Assembly: GCA_013696185.1 (NCBI GenBank)
Contig: JACCZA010000268.1
Location: 1 to 7,049, forward strand
Origin: Actinomycetota bacterium
Lineage (GTDB): Bacteria; Actinomycetota; Thermoleophilia; Gaiellales; Gaiellaceae
Direction of reading: 5' to 3'
Length of the DNA: 7,049 nt
The notes under the pieces are model-generated. The model did not search any database, was not told the DNA's origin, and saw only the letters and a list, made by a program, of their open reading frames with translations. The position numbers and the translations under genes were made by a program. This document shows positions 1 through 4,983 of the stretch, one piece after another; positions within the stretch are counted from its first letter, which is position 1; every line of letters begins with the position of its first letter.

Positions 1-398
1 GCCTCGAGCTCCTGAGCGGCGTTCTCCGCCTGGCCAAGCCGATCGAGGGCGATCTGGAGCAGATCCCGGGTGCGGACGACGAGCCGTCGCGCAGCGGCGA
101 CCGCCTCGACATTCGGGCGCCGCTGCCCCTCCGCCGAGGCCAGCTGTCCCTCGGCCTGGGCGAGCTCTGCGCGCCTGCCCCGCGCGAGTTCCCCGAGCTC
201 GGCGGCCGAGCGCTCCAGCCGCTCGCGCTCGGCGGGGTAGCGTGCGGCGAGCTCCTCGCCGGCCGCCGCCTGCAGCGTCAGCTCGGCCGCCTCGCGCTCC
301 AGCTCGACGAGCGCGCGAATGAGGGCGGCGAGCCGCTCGTCGGCTTCCTCGAGCTCGACCGCGTAGTCCAGCGCCCGCCGATCGACCGAGCCCGCCAC
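1..398 (-). CDS. Partial hypothetical protein, Ala/Glu/Arg-rich, likely coiled coil (C-terminus off the left edge)
   Basis: I do not recognise a family. The minus-strand frame is open from a GTG at 398 to the window edge, giving 132 codons and two extra bases. The product starts VAGSVDRRALDYAVELEEADERL, is dominated by Ala, Glu, Arg and Leu, and has few glycines or prolines. Leu/Ala recur at roughly heptad spacing between charged residues (for example around residues 15-40 and 50-90), the look of a long helical or coiled-coil protein. No catalytic motif, signal peptide or membrane segment is visible. The start is uncertain: a second in-frame GTG lies at 434-432, inside a hairpin loop, and the frame is closed by a TAG near 490. 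A purine run (AGGGGAG) lies about 15 nt before the GTG at 398, which is far for a ribosome-binding site. Opposite frames here are Arg/Pro-rich shadows. It is probably an independent unit from the importer upstream. Coding status is fairly sure; function unknown. Confidence 0.65.
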   Translation of the reverse strand, partial: MAGSVDRRALDYAVELEEADERLAALIRALVELEREAAELTLQAAAGEELAARYPAERERLERSAAELGELARGRRAELAQAEGQLASAEGQRRPNVEAVAAARRLVVRTRDLLQIALDRLGQAENAAQELE

Positions 399-422
399 GG
401 GAGGAGTATGACGCTCCCCTGC

Positions 423-446
423 CTCTCTCCGCACCGGTGGAGAGAG
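423..446. other. Strong GC-rich hairpin between the binding-protein gene and the coiled-coil gene
   Basis: CTCTCTCC at 423-430 is the exact reverse complement of GGAGAGAG at 439-446. The inner bases add a C-G pair and a G-T wobble, leaving the 4-nt loop ACCG. No T-run follows the stem on either strand, so it is not a standard rho-independent terminator. It could be a 5'-UTR structure of the gene starting at 398, an operator, or part of a factor-dependent 3' end for the importer operon. Confidence 0.5.
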
Positions 447-481
447 CTTCGCCCTCGTGGTAAAAACGCCACGCCCGATCC

Positions 482-514
482 GGACACGTCTAAGGGACAG
501 TCCCAGGACAGTGT
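482..514. repeat. REP-like nested imperfect palindrome downstream of the importer operon
   Basis: Outer arms GACAC (482-486) and GTGTC (510-514) enclose a perfect inner palindrome GGGACAGTCCC (493-503). The six bases on each side between the arms can partly pair: GTC at 487-489 with GAC at 506-508, leaving A509 bulged. GACAGT also occurs twice with an 11-bp period (495-500 and 506-511). The element begins 16 bp beyond the TAG of the binding-protein gene. A 3' intergenic position with nested palindromy is typical of REP elements associated with REP-associated tyrosine transposases (RAYTs). No such transposase is in the window, so dispersal is inferred. Confidence 0.4.
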
Positions 515-530
515 CGCCTCCGGTCATGCC

Positions 531-1526
531 CTAGCTGCCCTTCGTCGGATACACCGGCGGGAACACGAGCTCCCTCCAGGACGACGGCATCCTGCTGATC
601 GCGCCGATCCTGTTCATGAAGGCGGCGAAGCGGACGAGACCGCGCGGTCGCGTCGTGTACTTGAGCGCCGGGTTCGTGATCCACTGCTTGAACTGCCGGT
701 TGGTCGGGCTGCCGCCCGCATCGGCCTGCAGGATTTTCGCGACCCTGTCCGGGTTCTTCTCGATGAGCGCGATCGCGCGCACGACGTCCTGGTAGAGGGC
801 CTTCGAGAACGCCGTGTGCTCGTCGTAGAACTTCTGCGTCACCATCGCGCCGAGGAACGAGTGGGCGCCGAAGTAGGTGTAGCTCCGGGCGATCACGTGC
901 GCACCGCGGACCTTCTCCTGGAACTGGAACGGCGGCGACGTCAGGTGGGCGTCGATCTGGCCGCTCAGCAGCGCCTGCATCGCATCCGGATGATCCATCG
1001 AGATGATGCCGCGGTCGAGCGCCTTCGCGTCGCCGAGCTTCACCTGGGCCATCTTGCGCAGTACCATCGCCTGGATCGACGTGGGAGACGGCATCGCGAT
1101 CCGCTTGCCGCGCAGATCCTCGATCGTCTTGATGCTCGGATCCTTGGCCATCAGCCAGAGGTCGCCCTCGTTCAGCGGCGCGATGTACTTCCAGTCGACG
1201 CCGCGGGCCCAGCCCACGAGCAGGGGGCCGACGCCGCCCGCGCCGACGTGGATGTCGCCCTTGATCACGCCGTCGGTGATCGCCGCGCCCGAGGCGAGCA
1301 CCTTCCACTCGATCTGGGTGCCGGGGTAGCGCTTCTCGATCCAGCGCTGATCCTTGATCACGATCAGCGGCGCGTAGCCGATGCCCGGCTGGTAGGCGAT
1401 CACGAGCTTGTCGGGCGGGCCGCCCGGACTGCCGCCGGCGAGCGCCACGGTCGCCGCCAGCCCCGTGAGCGCCAGGATCGTCGTGAGGGCGAGCGCGAGA
1501 CGCCGCCCGTTCGCTATCCGCTTCAA
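531..1526 (-). CDS. ABC transporter substrate-binding protein, NitT/TauT (NMT1/SsuA-like) family
   Basis: A predicted 331-residue extracytoplasmic binding protein that would deliver ligand to the permease encoded just upstream. Residues 1-30 form an export signal: basic MKRIANGRR, a hydrophobic stretch at about 10-29, and an ALA-type signal peptidase I site before Gly31. The mature part begins with the family-typical strand DKLVIAYQPGIGYAPL (39-54). It continues with WIEKRYPGTQIEWKVLASG (62-80), a 'DGVIKGDIHVGAGG' segment (85-98), 'IEDLRGKRIAMP' (135-146) and 'DAMQALLSGQIDAHLTSPPF' (181-200), all in the order expected for NMT1/SsuA-like proteins. The start is TTG at 1526: it has a strong polypurine ribosome-binding site, it shares TTGA with the permease stop, and the signal peptide begins there. 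The frame is open further upstream, but that stretch is antisense-like Arg-rich sequence inside the permease gene. The protein has no cysteine at all, hence no lipoprotein anchor. Ligand unknown; the neighbouring hut genes suggest histidine or urocanate (inference). Confidence 0.9.
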   Translation of the reverse strand: MKRIANGRRLALALTTILALTGLAATVALAGGSPGGPPDKLVIAYQPGIGYAPLIVIKDQRWIEKRYPGTQIEWKVLASGAAITDGVIKGDIHVGAGGVGPLLVGWARGVDWKYIAPLNEGDLWLMAKDPSIKTIEDLRGKRIAMPSPTSIQAMVLRKMAQVKLGDAKALDRGIISMDHPDAMQALLSGQIDAHLTSPPFQFQEKVRGAHVIARSYTYFGAHSFLGAMVTQKFYDEHTAFSKALYQDVVRAIALIEKNPDRVAKILQADAGGSPTNRQFKQWITNPALKYTTRPRGLVRFAAFMNRIGAISRMPSSWRELVFPPVYPTKGS

Positions 1527-2398
1527 CCTTCTCCTCCTCCACTGGTGGCCGGAACAGTCTTCATCCCCCAGCGGACGACCGTCCGGCGCTCGAGCACCCC
1601 GAACACGGTCTCGAAGAGCACGCCGAGGATCGCGATCGTCACGAGTCCCGCGAAGACCTGCGGGATCCGGAGGTACAGCTTCGCGTTGTTGATGTAGAAG
1701 CCGAGGCCGCCGTCGGCGCCCGAGACGCCGAAGACGAGCTCCGCCGCGATGATCGTCCGCCAGCCGAACGCCCACGCGGCCTTGAGCCCGGAGATCGTGT
1801 GCGGCAGCGCCGCCGGGGCGAGCACGTCCGTGACGAGGCGCCGGGACGAGAGCCCGATGTTCCGGCCGACCGCGACGATCGTCGGGTTCACGGTCCGGAA
1901 TCCCGTGGTGACGTTGATCGCGATCGGCCAGATCGTCGCGTTCGCGATCACGAACAGGAGCGCGTTCGTGTTGAGGCCGAACCAGAGCAGCGCGAGCGGC
2001 AGGACCGCGACGCCGGGGAGCGGGTTCAGGATCGACGTGAGCAGGACGAGCAGGTCGTCGCCGATCTTCGTGAGCGTGGCGAACACGGTGAGCACCGCCG
2101 CGACCAGCGCGCCGATGCCGATCCCGAGCGCGAGCACCTTCACGGTCGTCCAGGTGGCGCGCGGGATCGTGCCGTCGCGCCAGCCGTCGACGAAGGCCTC
2201 CGCGACGGCGCGCGGGCTCGCGAAGAGCAGCGGATTTACGTCCTTCAGCGAGACGTACGCCTGCCAGAGCCCGACGAGCGCCGCAAGCAGCAGCGTGAAA
2301 CGGAGCCACGCTGGCAGCCGTCCCCACCCCACCACGCGGGGACGGCGCAGCGGCTCGGACAGCGCAGTCGCGGCGGCGGGGCTAGACGAAGACTGCAT
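1523..2398 (-). CDS. ABC transporter permease, NitT/TauT/SsuC-like (BPD_transp_1)
   Basis: A predicted 291-residue inner-membrane subunit that should form a homodimeric channel. A polar N-terminus (1-30) precedes hydrophobic segments at about 33-49, 86-107, 116-141, 146-165, 212-226 and 248-268, six spans as usual for the family. The 'NPLPGVAVLPLALLWFG' segment (125-141) is characteristic of SsuC/TauC/NrtB permeases. The EAA-type coupling loop lies at about 191-215 (DVLAPAALPHTISGLKAAWAFGWRT), with Pro199 and Gly204 in the usual places to dock on the ATPase. The ATG at 2398 has a perfect AGGAGGT ribosome-binding site 8 nt upstream. It starts 17 nt inside the ATPase gene, and its TGA overlaps the binding-protein TTG as TTGA, so the three genes are very likely co-transcribed and translationally coupled. 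Length is normal. The family is clear; the transported compound is not. Confidence 0.92.
   Translation of the reverse strand: MQSSSSPAAATALSEPLRRPRVVGWGRLPAWLRFTLLLAALVGLWQAYVSLKDVNPLLFASPRAVAEAFVDGWRDGTIPRATWTTVKVLALGIGIGALVAAVLTVFATLTKIGDDLLVLLTSILNPLPGVAVLPLALLWFGLNTNALLFVIANATIWPIAINVTTGFRTVNPTIVAVGRNIGLSSRRLVTDVLAPAALPHTISGLKAAWAFGWRTIIAAELVFGVSGADGGLGFYINNAKLYLRIPQVFAGLVTIAILGVLFETVFGVLERRTVVRWGMKTVPATSGGGEG
1527..1540 (-). promoter_or_regulatory. Polypurine ribosome-binding site deciding the TTG start of the binding-protein gene
   Basis: On the minus strand GGAGGAGGAGAAGG runs directly into TTG. It offers several overlapping AGGAGG-like registers, about 4 to 7 nt before the start codon. 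It lies inside the last codons of the permease gene (encoding its Gly-Gly-Gly-Glu-Gly tail), so the signal and the permease C-terminus share bases. Confidence 0.75.
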
Positions 2399-3227
2399 TC
2401 TCGTCCACCTCCTCCCCCTTGTTCGCGAGCAGGCGCCTCAGGCGCCGGCGCATGTCGGCGTAGGCGGCGGAGTCGGGCGCCCCCACGTCGCGGACGTCGA
2501 CGAGCTCCTGCACCGTGGAGGGCGCGTTCCCGAGCACGACGACACGGTCGCCGAGGACGAGCGCCTCGTCGATCGAGTGCGTGACGAAGAGGAGCGTCGT
2601 GTGGGTGCGGTCGAGGATCGCGTTCAGCTCCCCCTGCAACCGCGCTCGGGTCAGCGCGTCGAGGCTTCCGAACGGCTCGTCCATCAGCAGGATCGCCGGC
2701 TCGAGCGCCAGCGCCCGGGCGATCGCGACGCGCTGCTTCATACCGCCGGAGAGCTGGTGCGGGTAGCGGTCGGCCGCGTGCCCCAGGCCCGTCAGCTCCA
2801 GGAACTGCCGCGCCGAGGCTGTCGCGTCGGCTCTCCGCCGGCGGTTGACGCGCAGCGGATAGGCGACGTTGTCGAGCACGGTCCGCCAGGCGAACAGCTG
2901 ATCGAACTCCTGGAACACGACAGCCCGATCGGGCCCCGGCGGAGGCGCCGTCCGGCCCGCGACGCTGATCTCGCCGCCCGCGGGAGAGATGAAGCCGGCG
3001 ATCGCCTTCAGGAGTGTCGACTTGCCGCAGCCGGACGGGCCGATCACGATGATCCGCTCCCGTCGCTGCACCTCGAAGCTGACGTCGCCCACGGCGAGGT
3101 TGAAGCCCGCGGGCGTCCAGTAGCCGAGCCGGACGTGCTCGACCGAGAGCAGCGGCTCGCCGGTGCTCCGAGACCCGTTGGCCGGCTGCTCGCGTGTCCT
3201 ACTCACGTTGTCCAAAGTGCTCGCCAT
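2382..3227 (-). CDS. ABC transporter ATP-binding protein, NitT/TauT/SsuB-like
   Basis: A predicted 281-residue cytoplasmic ATPase that powers the importer. All motifs are intact: Walker A GPSGCGKST (63-71), Q-loop Gln106 in VVFQEF, signature LSGGMKQR (159-166), Walker B ILLMDEP (179-185) with catalytic Glu184, D-loop SLD (188-190) and switch His217 in FVTHSIDEA. 'FQEFDQLFAWRTVLDNVAYPL' is typical of the SsuB/TauB/NrtD branch. About 25 polar residues precede the ABC domain, which starts near LLSVEHVRLGY (26-36). I chose the ATG at 3227, the last good start before the divergent intergenic region. A weak AGGG lies 8 nt upstream, and a TAGGGT -10-like hexamer lies 7 nt before the ATG, so a leaderless transcript is possible. 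The frame stays open further upstream into the hutH region, but that part is an antisense shadow. It is the first gene of the importer operon. Confidence 0.93.
   Translation of the reverse strand: MASTLDNVSRTREQPANGSRSTGEPLLSVEHVRLGYWTPAGFNLAVGDVSFEVQRRERIIVIGPSGCGKSTLLKAIAGFISPAGGEISVAGRTAPPPGPDRAVVFQEFDQLFAWRTVLDNVAYPLRVNRRRRADATASARQFLELTGLGHAADRYPHQLSGGMKQRVAIARALALEPAILLMDEPFGSLDALTRARLQGELNAILDRTHTTLLFVTHSIDEALVLGDRVVVLGNAPSTVQELVDVRDVGAPDSAAYADMRRRLRRLLANKGEEVDENAVFV
2407..2413 (-). promoter_or_regulatory. Perfect ribosome-binding site of the permease gene
   Basis: AGGAGGT on the minus strand matches the 16S rRNA anti-Shine-Dalgarno sequence and sits 8 nt before the ATG at 2398. It lies within the 3' end of the ATPase coding sequence, so the permease can be initiated independently of, or re-initiated after, ATPase translation. 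Confidence 0.75.
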
Positions 3228-3234
3228 GCCGGCG

Positions 3235-3240
3235 ACCCTA
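3235..3240 (-). promoter_or_regulatory. Candidate -10 box of the importer operon
   Basis: TAGGGT on the minus strand fits the TANNNT pattern of sigma-70-type -10 elements in high-GC Gram-positive bacteria. It ends 7 nt before the ATPase ATG, so transcription would start at or one base before the A of ATG (leaderless mRNA). No good -35 is seen at 16-18 bp; TTGCGT lies only 14 bp upstream. It overlaps the only Shine-Dalgarno-like AGGG, so the same bases may instead be a ribosome-binding site. Confidence 0.25.
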
Positions 3241-3305
3241 TCCTCACTCGAAGAACGCAACCTTCTACCAGACACCCGGCAGCAGCCTCGAAGCGCCGGG
3301 CGCCG

Positions 3306-3315
3306 GCCACGTGGC
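3306..3315. promoter_or_regulatory. Perfect 10-bp palindrome GCCACGTGGC, possible operator
   Basis: GCCACGTGGC is self-complementary over all ten bases and lies near the middle of the divergent region, upstream of both predicted start sites. A dimeric regulator could bind there. Short GC-rich palindromes arise often by chance in 70% G+C DNA, so this is only a candidate. Confidence 0.3.
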
Positions 3316-3347
3316 TCGAGGAGGCACACCGCCGGAAGCCCGTCCGG

Positions 3348-3377
3348 TTGGACGCCGGCGTGGGCACGGCCTACCCT
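3348..3377 (+). promoter_or_regulatory. Candidate promoter of hutHUI
   Basis: TTGGAC (3348-3353) and TACCCT (3372-3377) are separated by 18 bp. The second matches TANNNT; the first keeps the TTG of the -35 consensus but only three of six positions. Transcription would start around 3384-3385, exactly at the in-frame GTG at 3385, which would make the message leaderless. If it starts a few bases further upstream, the ATG at 3397 with its AGGGAG would be used. Confidence 0.35.
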
Positions 3378-3384
3378 CGTAGGC
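3369..3384. promoter_or_regulatory. Inverted repeat GCCTAC-CCTC-GTAGGC overlapping the hutH promoter and start region
   Basis: GCCTAC (3369-3374) and GTAGGC (3379-3384) are exact reverse complements around the 4-bp centre CCTC. The repeat covers the candidate -10 box TACCCT and ends immediately before GTG 3385, five bases before the AGGGAG ribosome-binding site. As DNA it would suit a repressor operator. As RNA, if transcribed, it would form a 6-bp stem at the 5' end. Confidence 0.4.
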
Positions 3385-3396
3385 GTGCAGGGAGCG

Positions 3397-4983
3397 ATGC
3401 AGGCGCCGATCGCGACGACCGCCGGCGACGTTCTCGTCGGGTCGGACGCTCCGCTGCAGCTCGACGACGTCGTCCGGGTCGCCCGCTTGAGGACAGGCGT
3501 GCGGATCGCCGACACCGCCTTCGCCCGGATCCGGGCGGCGCGTGCGCTCGTCGAGGAGCTGACTGCGAGCGGAAGGGCGATCTACGGCGTCACCACGGGA
3601 CTGGGCGATCTCAGTCACGTCCGCGTCTCGGAGGCGGATCTGCTGGCGCTCCAGGCGAACCTCGTCGAGAGCCACGCCACCGGAGTCGGCGAGCCGCTCG
3701 AGGACGAGGTCGTGCGCGCGATCATGCTGCTGCTCGCGAACAGCCTGGCGAAGGGGTTCTCGGGAGTGCGGCTCGCGGTCGTGGAGCTCCTCGTCGAGTT
3801 GCTCGAGCGCGACCTCGTGCCCGTCATCCCGTCGCGCGGCTCCGTGGGGGCGAGCGGCGACCTCGCCCCGCTCGCCCATCTCGCGCGCACCCTCTGCGGG
3901 TCGGGCGAGATCCGGCGCGACGGCGCGAGCGTCCCTTCGGGACGGGCCCTCGGGGACGCGAACCTCCGACCGCTCGTGCTCGAGCCGAAAGAGGGCCTCG
4001 CGCTCGTCAACGGGACGCACCTAATGGCCGGAGCCGGTGCGCTGCTCGTGCACGACGCCCTGCGCCTGGCGCGCGCCGCCGAGCTCGTCTCGATCCTGAG
4101 TGCGGACGTGCTGCTCGCCTCGGTCGCGCCGATGGACCCGCGTATCCACGAGCTGCGGCGCCGGGCGCGGCAGAGCGAGGTCGCAGCCCGCGTGCGCGCC
4201 GCCGTCGGTTCCTCACAGCTCCTCGCGAGTCACGCGGACTGCGCGCGGGTCCAGGACGCCTACACGGTGCGCTGCATCCCGCAGGTGCTCGGCGCGGTGC
4301 TGGAGGCGCTCGACTACGTCTCCGCCGCGATCGTGACCGAGCTCGACGCGGTCACCGACAACCCGCTCTGCTTCCCCGAGGACGGTGACGTGGTCTCGGG
4401 GGGCAACTTCCACGGGCAGCCGCTCGCGCTGCCGCTCGACCACCTGGCGGTCCTGCTCACCGAGCTGGCCGCCTTCAGCGAGCGCCGGACCTACCGCCTG
4501 CTCTCCGACCGCGGCGAGGACGCGCTGCCGCCGTTCCTGGCCACGCAGCCCGGGACGAGCTCGGGCCTGATGCTGCTCCAGTACACAGCGGCCGCGCTCG
4601 TGGCGGAGAGCCAGGTGCTCTCCCATCCGGCCGGCACGGCCAGCCTGCCGACGAGCGCGGGCCAGGAGGACTTCAACTCCATGGGCGCCACGGCTGCGCT
4701 GAAGGCGCGCCAGGTGCTCGCCAACGCACAACGGGTGGTGGCGATCGAGGCGCTCTGCGCGGCGCGGGCGCTCGAGCTCCGCCGGCCGCTGCGCTCGAGC
4801 GCCGTGCTGGAGGAGCTGCACCGGCGCATACGCGGCGTGTCGCCGCCGTTGACCGCCGACCGGTCGCTCGCCGCCGACATCGAGGCCGTTTCCGCGGCGA
4901 TCGCGGCCGGCGTTCTCGACGACGTCCATGCGGCGCTGTGCGGCGAGACGGGCACGGGCGGGTCGGACGGTGCGGGCAGATGA
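3397..4983 (+). CDS. hutH: Histidine ammonia-lyase (histidase), MIO-dependent
   Basis: Converts L-histidine to trans-urocanate and ammonia in the cytoplasm, the first step of histidine degradation. With ATG at 3397 it has 528 residues, slightly longer than the usual 500-515. The MIO cofactor triad Ala152-Ser153-Gly154 sits in SRGSVGASGDLAPLAH (146-161). Other landmarks are Tyr63 in IYGVTTG, Ser92-His93 in LQANLVESHATG (the HAL-type selectivity pair), Asn205 in LVNGT, Tyr289 and Arg292 in DAYTVRCIPQVLG, GGNFHGQP (335-342), and Glu424 in SLPTSAGQED. Oddities are Thr66, where histidases I know have Asn in YGxNTG, and His208 after NGT instead of Gln. Both leave a small chance of altered or broader aromatic amino acid specificity. 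AGGGAG at 3389-3394 supports the ATG. GTG 3385 is an alternative start on a leaderless message (532 residues). Its TGA overlaps the hutU ATG as ATGA. The context with hutU and hutI makes histidine the likely substrate. Confidence 0.93.
   Translation: MQAPIATTAGDVLVGSDAPLQLDDVVRVARLRTGVRIADTAFARIRAARALVEELTASGRAIYGVTTGLGDLSHVRVSEADLLALQANLVESHATGVGEPLEDEVVRAIMLLLANSLAKGFSGVRLAVVELLVELLERDLVPVIPSRGSVGASGDLAPLAHLARTLCGSGEIRRDGASVPSGRALGDANLRPLVLEPKEGLALVNGTHLMAGAGALLVHDALRLARAAELVSILSADVLLASVAPMDPRIHELRRRARQSEVAARVRAAVGSSQLLASHADCARVQDAYTVRCIPQVLGAVLEALDYVSAAIVTELDAVTDNPLCFPEDGDVVSGGNFHGQPLALPLDHLAVLLTELAAFSERRTYRLLSDRGEDALPPFLATQPGTSSGLMLLQYTAAALVAESQVLSHPAGTASLPTSAGQEDFNSMGATAALKARQVLANAQRVVAIEALCAARALELRRPLRSSAVLEELHRRIRGVSPPLTADRSLAADIEAVSAAIAAGVLDDVHAALCGETGTGGSDGAGR

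Larger units (their letters stand above)
3228..3396. promoter_or_regulatory. Divergent promoter/operator region between the importer operon and hutHUI
   Basis: This 169-bp gap separates the start codons of the ATPase gene (minus) and hutH (plus), and is the only place in the window where both operons could be controlled together. It contains -10-like hexamers pointing both ways, a CACGTG-centred palindrome (3306-3315), an inverted repeat beside the hutH start (3369-3384), and two copies of CTCGAAG (3247-3253 and 3287-3293) 40 bp apart. I see no attenuator or recognisable riboswitch. No HutC, HutP or other regulator gene is in the window, so the controlling protein is unknown. Confidence 0.6.

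Noticed and set aside
456..473. CGTGG-TAAAAACG-CCACG stem as a terminator of the importer operon
   Set aside because: The A/T run lies in the loop and not after the stem, and the stem is only 5 bp, so it does not fit an intrinsic terminator on either strand.
490..1542. Minus-strand 350-codon frame overlapping the binding-protein gene
   Set aside because: Shifted frame of the same gene, Arg/Pro/Gly-rich, with no signal peptide or family motif.
408..1697. Long plus-strand open frame opposite the binding-protein gene
   Set aside because: Product is Arg/Asp/His-rich low-complexity sequence typical of the antisense frame of a high-GC gene. The minus strand encodes a convincing binding protein over most of the same bases.
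1527..2327. Upstream extension of the binding-protein frame to 2327 (598 codons in total)
   Set aside because: The extension is an Arg/Ala-rich out-of-frame reading of the permease gene. The signal peptide, ribosome-binding site and TTGA junction fix the start at 1526.
3247..3293. CTCGAAG direct repeats (3247-3253 and 3287-3293) as paired operator half-sites
   Set aside because: Seven-base matches without similar flanks are expected by chance in a region of this size; the 40-bp spacing alone is not enough.
3163..3396. N-terminal extension of the hutH frame to an ATG at 3163
   Set aside because: It would overlap the divergent ATPase coding sequence and use all of the intergenic region; the extra residues are Arg/Pro-rich and unlike histidase.
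3228..3515. N-terminal extension of the ATPase frame into the hutH 5' end
   Set aside because: It would overlap hutH antisense, its residues show no ABC-domain similarity, and the ABC fold starts well after the ATG at 3227.
1749..4388. 879-codon plus-strand open frame crossing the permease, ATPase and hutH
   Set aside because: Antisense to two clear ABC genes, then out of frame with hutH, with arginine-rich composition and no motif. It exists because stop codons are rare at this G+C content.
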